DNA of 64,000 nt from Nocardioides sp. YR527. Lineage in GTDB: Bacteria; Actinomycetota; Actinomycetes; Propionibacteriales; Nocardioidaceae. The notes under the pieces were generated by a model, which ran no database searches, was not told the DNA's origin, and saw nothing but the letters and a program-made list of their open reading frames with translations. The DNA is taken from the NCBI RefSeq assembly GCF_900101045.1, contig NZ_FNFN01000009.1, forward strand, positions 62,001-126,000. The letters run 5' to 3'. A program made the position numbers and the translations under genes. Below, one piece after another: positions 49,155-58,184 of this stretch. Position 1 is the first letter of the stretch. The number at the start of each line of letters is the position of its first letter.

Positions 49155-50992
49155 TGGATACCGATCAGAGCGCTCCCAGCCTGTCGATCGGCTTCGGAGC
49201 AGACGTCACGCGGGCACGTCTTCAGGCACAGACAGGTCTTGAAGGAGATCTGCGCCGCCTTGCACTGGGCTTCCAGTCGAGCGCACAACGCTCCCCGGCC
49301 AGTGTCGAGGTTGACCTTGACGACCTGCTCACCAACCTCGCAGCGCTGAACAGCTGGCCGTATCGAGGTGAGGGTGACGTGATCTGGGACCAGCAGCTCC
49401 AGGCACTGGTCGTCGACTCGCTTCAAGATGCGCAGACCGTTTCCACGCAGCTGAGTGGGCCCCAAGGGGCGGAGAGCGCTCCAGGGAGTCTCAGTGACAC
49501 GCTCGGACCGGAGTGGGTGGGCGACCTGACGTCGTTCCAAAGGCGCGACATCGCGAAGCTCCTCTCGCTGAGGCACGGTGCGAACTTCTCGGTCCCTGGA
49601 GCCGGCAAGACCCGCGTAGGCCTGGCCGTTTTCCAGGCTCTTCGTCAGACGGCCGGCCTCGAGCGGCTTGTGGTGGTAGGGCCCAAGTCGAGTTACGGCG
49701 CGTGGCAGGAGGAGAACCAGAGTTGTCTCCGGTCTCCACTCGACCTGGCGGTCCTCGATGGAGCCTTATCGAGCGGTGCCGAGGCCATAATCGTTAACTA
49801 CGAGAAGTTGCGGGTCCAGGGCACCGTCAACATGATCGGGCGCTGGCTCACTGAGCGCCCGTCGATGCTCTTGCTCGACGAGGCGCACCGTATGAAGCTC
49901 GGTGCGGAAGGTACTTACGGAGCTGCATGTCTTGCGCTGGGTACCCGTGCCAGGCGTCGACTGATCCTTACCGGAACGCCTGCGCCGAACGGAGTGAAGG
50001 ATCTGGAGAACCTCTTCGGGTTCGTATGGCCGGGAACAGGGCGACAAAGCGTGGTGCGCGCTGTCGCTGGGGGCGACCTCGCTGCGGCGAGCCGTGCCCT
50101 CCGGCCACTGTTCACGCGCACGACAAAAGGTGAGCTAAACCTCCCACCTGTGGAGACGACGCTTCGGACCGTTCCGCTTCCGCCGCTGCACGGCGAGATA
50201 TATGCGGCGCTTGTTGGCCAGTTCTCAGCGCGCGCCGCAGGGGCCGAGGGTGACTTCCAGACGTTGGGACGGATCATCGTCTACATGCTGATGGCCGCGA
50301 CCAGTCCCGCCCTGCTGGCTGTCGGCGCAAGCAAGCATGAAGCATTGGAGTACCGAGTGCCGCCCTTGTCGGTCCCTGAGGGGTCCTCTCTCTATCAGTT
50401 GATGCAGGACCTGCCGGCGTATGAAATGTCTCCCAAGTACAAAGAGGTTCTCGCGATTGTGGCAGAGAACGCCAGGCAGGGCCGAAAGACGCTTGTGTGG
50501 TCGACCTTTATCCGCAGTTTGAACACCCTCCAGCGCGTGCTCGCCCAGTTCAATCCGGCGATAGTCCATGGCGGAACTGATGACCGGGATGAACAGATTC
50601 AGCGGTTCCGTGCCGACCCCTCATGCATGGTGCTCCTCTCCAACCCAGCAACGCTCGGCGAGGGGATCAGTCTCCACCATGAGTGCCACGACGCCGTGTT
50701 CATCGATCGCGACTTCGCGGCAGGGAGGTTCCTACAGAGCCTCGACCGGATCCACCGGCTCGGGCTCGCGCCGGATGTCAAGACGCGCGTCACCGTCCTC
50801 GCCTCGGAGGGAACCATCGACGAGGTCGTAGCCAGCCGTCTCGCGGCAAAGCTGGCCTTCATGGGCGGGATCCTGGACGATCCTGCTGTCCAGCAGCTCG
50901 CCGATTTGGACGAAGAGCCGACGGTGGGCGGCGGCTTGGAGCCAGCTGATCTGCAGGCGCTGATGGGCCACTTCCATGCGGCTTCCGCCTGA
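49154..50992 (+). CDS. SNF2-family DEAD/H helicase of the defence module
   Basis: A 612-residue superfamily 2 ATPase from a GTG that overlaps the previous stop. After about 115 residues of unknown structure come motif Q/I (SFQRRDIAKLLSLRHGANF; SVPGAGKT near residue 146), motif II L-L-L-D-E-A-H near residue 241, motif III LTGTPAPN and motifs V-VI (PATLGEGISLHHECHDAVF; LDRIHRLG). SNF2-type proteins translocate on double-stranded DNA. It overlaps the DUF3883 gene by 17 bases. DNA scanning for the module's nuclease is inferred. Confidence 0.92.
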   Translation: MDTDQSAPSLSIGFGADVTRARLQAQTGLEGDLRRLALGFQSSAQRSPASVEVDLDDLLTNLAALNSWPYRGEGDVIWDQQLQALVVDSLQDAQTVSTQLSGPQGAESAPGSLSDTLGPEWVGDLTSFQRRDIAKLLSLRHGANFSVPGAGKTRVGLAVFQALRQTAGLERLVVVGPKSSYGAWQEENQSCLRSPLDLAVLDGALSSGAEAIIVNYEKLRVQGTVNMIGRWLTERPSMLLLDEAHRMKLGAEGTYGAACLALGTRARRRLILTGTPAPNGVKDLENLFGFVWPGTGRQSVVRAVAGGDLAAASRALRPLFTRTTKGELNLPPVETTLRTVPLPPLHGEIYAALVGQFSARAAGAEGDFQTLGRIIVYMLMAATSPALLAVGASKHEALEYRVPPLSVPEGSSLYQLMQDLPAYEMSPKYKEVLAIVAENARQGRKTLVWSTFIRSLNTLQRVLAQFNPAIVHGGTDDRDEQIQRFRADPSCMVLLSNPATLGEGISLHHECHDAVFIDRDFAAGRFLQSLDRIHRLGLAPDVKTRVTVLASEGTIDEVVASRLAAKLAFMGGILDDPAVQQLADLDEEPTVGGGLEPADLQALMGHFHAASA

Positions 50993-51884
50993 ACCGGTCC
51001 TGGTGGCCGCTCAGCGGTGGCTTGAACTCCTTCCAACCAGTGGGGGAGTAGCGCGTGCGCAGGCGATGCTAACCAACCTCCCGAACTACAGCGATCTCAC
51101 TCCCACGCAGTACGCCACAGCGCTCGCATGGGTGCGGGAGATAGGCCTTCTCGACACAGCTGGGTGCGGCCAACCCGCTTCCGCTGCAATGCTCCGCGCT
51201 GTCTTCGAGAGAGGCGACCTAGCCTGGGTAAGAGATGCGGACATCTTGGTCCAGTCGCCGGATGATCTGCCGACTGACGTCCTCGACGCTGGAGCGACAC
51301 TCGGGCTTGGCGCGTCCGACGTCTATGGCCTGCTCTGCGGCGCATGGGGCAAGGTCGACACAGCAGCGCGAGAGCGTGTTGGAGCGGCTGGCGAAGCGGC
51401 CCTAGTCGACCAGCTACGATCGCTCAGCGCCGCGAACGTCGAACAAGTCTCCACTTGGTCTGACGGGTTCGGCTACGACATCGCAGTGACGGATGGAAGA
51501 ACCTCCGCCCACCTCGAGGTGAAGTCCACCACCCGATTCGGCAGGCTAACCATCCACCTCTCACGCAACGAGTACGAGGTGATGCTCCGCGATGAGCAAT
51601 GGGCGCTTGTCGTTGTGCGCCTAGATGACGACCTCACTCTCCGCGGCACGGGGTCAGTGCATAAGGGGTGGCTTGGGCAGAATGCTCCGAAGGACGCATC
51701 TACCGGCGGGCGATGGGAGTCGTGCAAGTTCGAGGTGCCCCAAGACGTCATCGAGAGCGGGGTTCCCTGCATCGCCAACCTCCTTGCTTCGCCGCTGCCG
51801 GCGTGGGACACGCCTAAGGTCGCCGGTTGGCCAACGGCGGAGTCGAGACGATGCTCTCCCCCCTTTGACCCCGCAGCGGGTTAG
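50976..51884 (+). CDS. DUF3883 domain nuclease-like protein
   Basis: A 302-residue protein. The N-terminal half is helical (LTPTQYATALAWVREIGLLD). The C-terminal half is DUF3883: AAGEAALVDQLRSLSAANVEQVS, DGFGYDIAVTD and HLEVKSTTRFG near residue 181, giving G-Y-D...E-V-K, the active site of a PD-(D/E)XK nuclease fold. DUF3883 is frequent in restriction-like and GHKL-ATPase defence systems. It probably cuts target DNA. The tail after residue 260 is low in conservation. Confidence 0.85.
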   Translation: MRLPPEPVLVAAQRWLELLPTSGGVARAQAMLTNLPNYSDLTPTQYATALAWVREIGLLDTAGCGQPASAAMLRAVFERGDLAWVRDADILVQSPDDLPTDVLDAGATLGLGASDVYGLLCGAWGKVDTAARERVGAAGEAALVDQLRSLSAANVEQVSTWSDGFGYDIAVTDGRTSAHLEVKSTTRFGRLTIHLSRNEYEVMLRDEQWALVVVRLDDDLTLRGTGSVHKGWLGQNAPKDASTGGRWESCKFEVPQDVIESGVPCIANLLASPLPAWDTPKVAGWPTAESRRCSPPFDPAAG

Positions 51885-51979
51885 TAGACCGTGCCGATGG
51901 CCTCTCGCGGATGAGGAGCGGTCCGTGTGGCGGAACGCTGCCTTTATGTTGAGCACAACTGCGCACATGCAGTCGATGT

Positions 51980-53983
51980 ATGTCATACGCTCCGATGGTG
52001 GCGAACCATGACGACACCGAACCTCGCGACGTCTCTTGGATGAGCGAGGACGAGGTACTGGGGCTGCTTGACGGGGCGTCCACGACTTCGCCTCTCGCAA
52101 CGGTGCTCAAGACTGACGAGCGAGTCTTGGCGCGCGTCACCGATGGCATTTATCGCCACCCGGCATCGGCCCTTCGTGAGCTCATCGCCAACGCATACGA
52201 TGCGGATGCGACCCGAGTAACGATCCGGACGGATCGGCCGCGCTTCGAGCGGATCACCGTCGACGACGACGGGATCGGAATGTCTCAGGAGACGCTTCTA
52301 CACCTCCTCTACCACATTGGCGGCAGTGCGAAGCGAACGCAGCTTGGTACCCGGCTGGGGATGACGAGTCCAGGGAACTCCCAGTTAAGTCCAGGCGGGC
52401 GACCGCTGATCGGCAAGATCGGGATCGGGATATTCAGCGTGGCTCAGCTCACGCAGTCGTTCCAGATCGTTACCAAGCAACGCGGGGATTCTCACTGGAA
52501 CGTCGCGAGCGTGCTATTGAAGCAGTACTCCGATTCGAGTCCGATCGAGGCGAAGCACGATGGTCAGGAAGGGGGTGGATCCGACAACGCGGGAAGCACG
52601 GAGTACGAAGCCGGAAAGGTTCTGGTCTGGCGTCAAGAGGCCGCTGACGCCGAAGTGCAAGGAACCTCGATCATTCTGACATCGATGCGCCCGCAGACCC
52701 GAGAAACGCTGCGGAGCCAGGACGTCTGGGAGGCTGTTGAGCATTCAGAGGCTGATACCGGTCGCAAGTTGCAGCCGCCGAAGTACCACATCGGAGCGAT
52801 GCAACCCGGAAGTGATTCGTTCTTACAGCGCATCGGGAAGGACTCGACGAGCAGTCTTCCGTGGGCACGGGCGGAATCCCAATCAGGCGCGTTCGACAGT
52901 CTTGTCCGATCGGTGTGGAATGCGATATACGAAGGTGAGCCAAATCCTCGTTTGGATCGGCTCTTTGACTATTACCTGAAGATGGCCTGGAATCTGGCGC
53001 TGGCCGTCCCTCTTCCGTACGTCAAAAAACATCCGTTCGACCTGGACGGAACTGACAACACGCTCTTCTATCGCTTGCTCGATGGCGGCCGACGGGCGGA
53101 TCGGATCGACGTATCCGAAGGCTCGAGTCTTCGCGAGGCTGCCAATCTCGGAAATGAAGTTGCCAGTGTTGCAGGATTCAAGGTCTTTCTCGACGATCTG
53201 GAGTTGAAGAGACCGTTGGACATGACGGATCTCCCACCTACTCAGAACGCGCTGCGACAACCGATCATGTTTGCGGGCTCATATCGCGAAGAGTTCCCTG
53301 GCATCGACCCTGAGTTAAGTGGCGGGCCACTTGCGTTCCAAAGCTACCTTCTGTGGGCGCCTAAGGTTGCGCCTGTCGAATCGCAGGGAGTGCTTATCAG
53401 AGTAAATGAGGCGAGCGGGACCTCGTTCGATCCAGACTTCTTGCTCTATCCAGTCACTGAACGCCAGCGGATGGCACAGATCACCTGTGAGGTCTTCATA
53501 ACAGAAGGTTTCGACGGTGCGTTAAACATCGATCGCGAGTCATTCAACTTTGCACACCCGCACGTAGTTGCCTTGACGCATTGGGTCCATCGCTCGCTGA
53601 GGACCGTGATCGCTGAGCAGAAGCGCCTGGGAAAGGCTGCACGCACCCAGAAACGCGCTAAAGACATGGGCGAACAGGGCGAAGAAGCCCAAGACATCAT
53701 CGACGAGCTCTGGCGCCGTGTGCGAGGCGAGGATGCGGGGGCTCCACCAGTCACCTTTTCAACAACAGAACGAGCGGCGGCAGAGGGAATCCGCCTTAAC
53801 TCGGAAAAGGTCTTGGGGGAATTCTCGGGCGCCAATTGGGTGGAGCGTCGCGCTTTGGCGCAGCTTAAGGTCGGCTCGATCGCGCGACTCCTAGATGCGT
53901 ATGAACTGCTCGACACCCTGGAGCAATCGGACCGTGACGAACTGATGGCGGCTATTTCGAGGTTGCTGCGGGTGTTCGAATGA
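51980..53983 (+). CDS. GHKL (HSP90/MutL/MORC-like) ATPase of the defence module
   Basis: A 667-residue protein; the first ATG is used, though one five codons later is possible. The Bergerat fold is plain: N box LRELIANAYDADATRV near residue 62, G1 VDDDGIGMSQ near residue 93 and G2 GKIGIGIFSVAQ. The remainder resembles the long middle domains of MORC-type proteins found in bacterial restriction-like operons. Coupled dimerisation driven by ATP may control the helicase and nuclease. TTA leucine codons occur at least four times, unusual for this genome. The stop overlaps the next start. Confidence 0.9.
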   Translation: MSYAPMVANHDDTEPRDVSWMSEDEVLGLLDGASTTSPLATVLKTDERVLARVTDGIYRHPASALRELIANAYDADATRVTIRTDRPRFERITVDDDGIGMSQETLLHLLYHIGGSAKRTQLGTRLGMTSPGNSQLSPGGRPLIGKIGIGIFSVAQLTQSFQIVTKQRGDSHWNVASVLLKQYSDSSPIEAKHDGQEGGGSDNAGSTEYEAGKVLVWRQEAADAEVQGTSIILTSMRPQTRETLRSQDVWEAVEHSEADTGRKLQPPKYHIGAMQPGSDSFLQRIGKDSTSSLPWARAESQSGAFDSLVRSVWNAIYEGEPNPRLDRLFDYYLKMAWNLALAVPLPYVKKHPFDLDGTDNTLFYRLLDGGRRADRIDVSEGSSLREAANLGNEVASVAGFKVFLDDLELKRPLDMTDLPPTQNALRQPIMFAGSYREEFPGIDPELSGGPLAFQSYLLWAPKVAPVESQGVLIRVNEASGTSFDPDFLLYPVTERQRMAQITCEVFITEGFDGALNIDRESFNFAHPHVVALTHWVHRSLRTVIAEQKRLGKAARTQKRAKDMGEQGEEAQDIIDELWRRVRGEDAGAPPVTFSTTERAAAEGIRLNSEKVLGEFSGANWVERRALAQLKVGSIARLLDAYELLDTLEQSDRDELMAAISRLLRVFE

Positions 53984-55125
53984 GCGATACTGACGACATC
54001 TTCGCTGTTCAAAGCTATTCCCAGCAGCGACCTCCGAGCGCGCTCAAGTTTGAGCCCTGGCACCGACCTCGCAAACAGTATGTGCGGGAAGAACAATGGC
54101 TCAGCGAATATCAGTGGCTAGGCGGGCAGCGGCCGGATGGTGCCACAATTAGGTACCTCGGTCTTCCTGGCGCCGATATGCTTGACCTGCGCTATCTAAC
54201 GGCGCACCCGGCCGCGCGTCAGCGAAACCAGATCCTTCGATTTCTCGGATTCGACCAATCCGCCAAGGCCGGAACGCCAGGAAGCGAGCGTCTAAACATT
54301 TCCGAGCGAGAGTTGCGTGACCTTCCGATGGTCGACGACCGCTCGAAAGTGTACGCTGACGAGTTTAAACTGTTGGCAAGGGAAGACTCTGTCGCCTGGC
54401 AAGCTGCTGACGAATTCGAGTGCTTTGATCTCATAAATCTAGACCTTTGTGGATCGCTGACGCTAGAGGAGCCGGACCTTACTCTAAGTAACTACGACGC
54501 GATCTTAGCTCTTATGGGTCTCCAGCGATATCAACGACGGCCGTGGTCCATTTTTCTGACCACCAGAGTAGGGAGCGACAAGATTCATCCCGAAGTCCGT
54601 GCCAAACTTTTCGCACTGTTCGCTCAGAACCTGGACCAGTGTGCCGAGTTTGCGAATGCCGTCGGCCAGGAGTTCGAGGTCACTCCTTCTATGGAAGCGG
54701 ATTTGGATGGCTGCAGTCAGCGGGCCTTTTTCCAAGTCACAGTCGCGGCGCTGTCGAAGTGGATGCTCAAATACGCCATTGGTATGCATGCTCATATGGA
54801 GCTAAGTAGTGTGGCGGCGTATCAGGTCTACGGAGGATCGGGCGATGTAGACATGGCGTCGCTCGTGTTTAGGTTCATCCCCGAAGGCGGCATGCCGATG
54901 GGCGATCCGGCCGCTCTCGCAAGCCAGGTGCCCACTAGGCTGGACGAGTGCATGCTGGCCGCGCCGATTCCGCATCACGTTGCCAGGGTGGTTGATATCG
55001 ACGCTCTGCTGAGTGCAGATGCGCCCGCGCGCGAGAGGTTAACGTCCGAGAGCGCAGACCTTCTCGAGCTTGCGCACTACGACCGCGCGGCGTATCTCGC
55101 CTGGGCCGCAGATGACCGGGCGTAG
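53980..55125 (+). CDS. Unknown protein, last gene of the defence module
   Basis: A 381-residue soluble protein starting in the ATGA overlap with the GHKL gene. Visible parts are RYLGLPGADMLDLRYLTAHP, ILRFLGF, FECFDLINLDLCGSL and WSIFLTTRVGSD. The DLRYL/LGF and LTTRV pattern recalls the PP_RS20740-like proteins seen next to GHKL ATPases, a low-confidence recollection. GC is the lowest in the window by eye and TTA codons occur. Partner or specificity subunit of the ATPase is the likeliest role. Confidence 0.7.
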   Translation: MSDTDDIFAVQSYSQQRPPSALKFEPWHRPRKQYVREEQWLSEYQWLGGQRPDGATIRYLGLPGADMLDLRYLTAHPAARQRNQILRFLGFDQSAKAGTPGSERLNISERELRDLPMVDDRSKVYADEFKLLAREDSVAWQAADEFECFDLINLDLCGSLTLEEPDLTLSNYDAILALMGLQRYQRRPWSIFLTTRVGSDKIHPEVRAKLFALFAQNLDQCAEFANAVGQEFEVTPSMEADLDGCSQRAFFQVTVAALSKWMLKYAIGMHAHMELSSVAAYQVYGGSGDVDMASLVFRFIPEGGMPMGDPAALASQVPTRLDECMLAAPIPHHVARVVDIDALLSADAPARERLTSESADLLELAHYDRAAYLAWAADDRA

Positions 55126-55243
55126 GCATTGAGGGTGGCACCGATGGATCGGCTGCTGAGATTCGGGAACGTGCCGAGGCGGCGTGGGGGCGGGCGACGT
55201 CAGCGGGGCCAGTTGTGTGGGCAGCGTTGACTAATCTGGCCTC

Positions 55244-56266
55244 ATGACCAGCGGACCGCGGCGGGCGACGGTGAAGGATGTCGCGGCGCTGGCGGGGGTG
55301 TCGCCGAAGACGGTCTCGAACGTGATGAACGAGACGGTGTTCGTACGTCCCGACACCCGCGAGAAGGTGCTGCAGGCGGTGGAGGAGCTGGGGTTCGTAC
55401 CGAACCTGAGTGCCCGGAGCCTGCGCAACGGCCGGACCGGGGCGATCGCGCTGGCGCTGCCGGATCTGTCGACGGCCTTCTCGGCCGAGATGGTGCACTG
55501 GGTGGTGCAGGTGGCGCACGCGCGGGGGATGGCGGTCCAGATCGAGGAGACGGGCGCCGAGCCGAAGCGGGAGCACGATCTCGTCTCGCGTGCCCGCGAG
55601 CACCTTGTCGACGGCCTGATCCTCAATCCTATCCGGCTCCAGGACAGCGTCCTCGTCCATGATGATCGGCTGCCGCCGGTGGTGCTGATCGGGGAGGTCG
55701 AGCAGCACAAGGTCGACCGGGTGCTGATCGACAGCCGGCAGGCGGGGTACGAGGTGGCGGCTCATCTGCTGGACCAGGGAGCGCGGAGGATCGCCGTCCT
55801 GGGTGGGGCGACGGGTGCAGCCGACGCCCCGGCCACCAGCATCCAGCGGCTCGAGGGCTATCACCGCGCGCTCCGCGACCACGACATCGAGCCAGACCAG
55901 GCGCTCGAGGTGGACATCGCGGACTGGTCGATGGCGGGTGGAGCCGCGGCGGCGGAGGAGTTGCTGGCCCGCGGTGTCGAGTTCGACGCGGTCATGGCGT
56001 TCACCGACTCGATCGCGTTCGGGGCGGTGCACGTGCTCCAGGAGCATGGGCTCGAGGTGCCGGGCGGCGTCCTGGTGAGCGGCTTCGACGATGTCGAGCA
56101 CGCGCGCTTCATGAATCCGACGCTGACCACGGTCGCCCTGGACCGGCGCGCGTACGCCGAGGCGGCGGTCGATCTGCTGCTGACCCGGATCGGCGACCGT
56201 ACGTCCCCGCCGCGCGCGGTGGCCATCCCGCACGAGCTGGTCGTCCGGGGGAGCACCACGCGGTAG
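55244..56266 (+). CDS. LacI-family transcriptional regulator
   Basis: A 340-residue regulator with the LacI HTH (ATVKDVAALAGVSPKTVSNV) and hinge (RSLRNGRTGAIALALPDL) followed by a periplasmic-binding-like sugar domain (GYEVAAHLLDQGARRIAVLGG; PGGVLVSGFDDVEHARF). It directly precedes the GH51 arabinofuranosidase gene and an operator-like palindrome, so it probably represses that gene until an arabinose-containing inducer is present. The inducer is inferred. Confidence 0.93.
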   Translation: MTSGPRRATVKDVAALAGVSPKTVSNVMNETVFVRPDTREKVLQAVEELGFVPNLSARSLRNGRTGAIALALPDLSTAFSAEMVHWVVQVAHARGMAVQIEETGAEPKREHDLVSRAREHLVDGLILNPIRLQDSVLVHDDRLPPVVLIGEVEQHKVDRVLIDSRQAGYEVAAHLLDQGARRIAVLGGATGAADAPATSIQRLEGYHRALRDHDIEPDQALEVDIADWSMAGGAAAAEELLARGVEFDAVMAFTDSIAFGAVHVLQEHGLEVPGGVLVSGFDDVEHARFMNPTLTTVALDRRAYAEAAVDLLLTRIGDRTSPPRAVAIPHELVVRGSTTR

Positions 56267-56362
56267 CTAGTGGGCGGTCCGGCGGCCGCGTGCGATCCAC
56301 GCGCCGACGAGGATGCCCAGCAGGTAGCCGATACCCGCGCCGATGAGGAGCGTCATGCTCAT
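56267..56362 (-). CDS. Possible 31-residue membrane protein
   Basis: A minus-strand frame gives MSMTLLIGAGIGYLLGILVG then AWIARGRRTAH: one glycine-rich transmembrane segment with a positive tail. The composition is that of a genuine small membrane protein, but no ribosome-binding site precedes it. It abuts the end of the LacI gene. Small single-helix proteins of this type are often missed; it may also be chance. Confidence 0.3.
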   Translation of the reverse strand: MSMTLLIGAGIGYLLGILVGAWIARGRRTAH

Positions 56363-56478
56363 CGGGGCACTGGCTTTCGGGTCGTCATGCTTCCCATTGG
56401 CGCTCGTGATCGAGACCCGACCGGTCGGGGTCGGGAGGGATCCACCGAATAGGGGACGACGAGTCCCTTGCCAGCACC

Positions 56479-56494
56479 ATTACAACGATGTAAT
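56479..56494 (+). promoter_or_regulatory. LacI-type operator before the arabinofuranosidase gene
   Basis: ATTACAACGATGTAAT is a 16-bp near-perfect palindrome with a central CG, as in LacI-family operators. It lies 27 bp before the arabinofuranosidase start, where bound repressor would block transcription. Confidence 0.65.
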
Positions 56495-56520
56495 CGTGCA
56501 CACGCAATGAGAGGAGCTCC

Positions 56521-58056
56521 ATGACCCACGCACGTATCACCATCGACCGTGACTTCACCATCGCCGACGTACCCCGTCGTCTCTTTGGCTCGTTCGTCGA
56601 GCACATGGGGAGGTGCGTCTACACCGGCATCTACGAACCCGGCCACCCGACGGCCGACGACCGTGGCTACCGCAAGGACGTGCTCGAGCTCGTCCGGGAG
56701 CTGGGCCCGACGGTCGTGCGCTACCCCGGCGGCAACTTCGTCTCCGGCTATCGCTGGGAGGACGGGATCGGGCCTCTTGCGGATCGGCCGCGACGGATCG
56801 ACGGCGCCTGGCACACGATCGAGACCAACGCGTTCGGGCTCCACGAGTTCGTGGGTTGGGCGCGTGAGGCCGATGTCGAGGTGATGGAGGCGATCAACCT
56901 CGGTACGCGTGGGGTCGAGGAGGCGCGGGCGCTGGTCGAGTACGCGAACCATCCCGGTGGGACGTACTGGTCCGATCTTCGACGGAAGAACGGCGCCGAG
57001 GAGCCCTTCGACATCAAGCTGTGGTGTCTGGGCAACGAGCTCGACGGGCCGTGGCAGATCGGCCACAAGACAGCGCGCGAGTACGGCCGGCTGGCCCAGG
57101 AGACGGCCAAGGCGATGAAGCTCGTCGACGACTCGATCGAGCTGGTCGCGGTCGGCTCCTCGAACCGCTACATGGAGACGTTCGGGACTTGGGAGCACAC
57201 TGTGCTGACCCACGCGTACGACGAGATCGACTACATCTCGATGCACGAGTACTACCAGGAGCGCTCCGGAGACGCCGCCTCGTTCCTCGCCGAGGCGGTC
57301 GGGATGGACGCCTTCATCGACGGTGTCGTCGCGACTATCGACGCTGTCAAGGCGGCCGGCAAGCACGCCAAGCAGGTCGACATCTCCTTCGACGAGTGGA
57401 ACGTCTGGTACGCCGAGGGCATCGACTCCGACGACCAGCCGAATCAGGTGAAGAAGGAGTGGCGCGAGCACCCGCGGCTGATCGAGGACACCTACTCGGT
57501 CACGGATGCCGTGGTGGTCGGGACGTTGCTCAACAGCCTGCTGCGCCACGGCGACCGCGTACGCATCGCCAACCAGGCGCAGCTGGTCAACGTGATCGCC
57601 CCGATCCGATCGGAGGAGGGTGGTCCGGCCTGGCGGCAGACGATCTTCTGGCCGTTCGCCCGGATGGCCGCTCTCGCTCGCGGCCGGATCCTCCGGCTCG
57701 CCGTCTCTGCCGACCAGCTCGCCACCGAGAAATTCGGCGACGTCGACGTCATCGACGCCGCCGCGACCTGGTCGGAGCAGGAGGGACGGGTGGCTCTCTT
57801 TGTCGCCAACCGGGGTCTTTCCGAGGCCACGGACGTGACGGTCGACCTGCGCGGACTCGGCGTGTCTGGTGTGGTCAGCTCCGAGGTCCTCACCATCCCC
57901 GAGGGCGGCGACCGGCACACCTCGAACGTCGAGTCGGCGCCTGACGCCGTGGGCCTCACGCCTTTCGCGGGTGTCGGCGTCCAGGACGGGAGCGTGCGGC
58001 TGAATCTGCCGCCGTTGTCGTGGGCGGTCGTCGAGCTCGAGGTGGCGGTGTCCTGA
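56521..58056 (+). CDS. Alpha-N-arabinofuranosidase, GH51
   Basis: The 511-residue enzyme follows GAGAGGAG. GH51 features: FGSFVEHMGRCVYTGIYEPG, VVRYPGGNFVSGYRWEDG, the acid/base glutamate in CLGNELDGPWQ near residue 178 and the nucleophile in DISFDEWNVWY near residue 295. There is no signal peptide, so it acts in the cytoplasm on arabino-oligosaccharides from hemicellulose. It is preceded by a LacI-type operator and followed by a 59-bp palindrome. Confidence 0.95.
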   Translation: MTHARITIDRDFTIADVPRRLFGSFVEHMGRCVYTGIYEPGHPTADDRGYRKDVLELVRELGPTVVRYPGGNFVSGYRWEDGIGPLADRPRRIDGAWHTIETNAFGLHEFVGWAREADVEVMEAINLGTRGVEEARALVEYANHPGGTYWSDLRRKNGAEEPFDIKLWCLGNELDGPWQIGHKTAREYGRLAQETAKAMKLVDDSIELVAVGSSNRYMETFGTWEHTVLTHAYDEIDYISMHEYYQERSGDAASFLAEAVGMDAFIDGVVATIDAVKAAGKHAKQVDISFDEWNVWYAEGIDSDDQPNQVKKEWREHPRLIEDTYSVTDAVVVGTLLNSLLRHGDRVRIANQAQLVNVIAPIRSEEGGPAWRQTIFWPFARMAALARGRILRLAVSADQLATEKFGDVDVIDAAATWSEQEGRVALFVANRGLSEATDVTVDLRGLGVSGVVSSEVLTIPEGGDRHTSNVESAPDAVGLTPFAGVGVQDGSVRLNLPPLSWAVVELEVAVS

Positions 58057-58083
58057 CGGCTCCGGCGGGGACTCCGGCGTGTC

Positions 58084-58142
58084 CTTTTACTAGACGATGA
58101 CACTCTGTGAACAGTTCACAAAGTGTCATCGTCTAGTAAAAG
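58084..58142. terminator. 59-bp near-perfect palindrome after the arabinofuranosidase gene
   Basis: The palindrome has 28 of 29 base pairs matched around a single central A at 58113; only 58105/58121 mismatch. Outer arms are 58084-58104 and 58122-58142, and the inner part reads TGTGAACAGTTCACA (58106-58120). It starts 27 bases after the stop codon. A terminator is likely; the inner part alone resembles a dimeric-regulator operator for the next gene. Confidence 0.7.
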
Positions 58143-58184
58143 CCCGATTGCCGAGCGACTCCGGGTCCGTCATGGAGGTTTACC

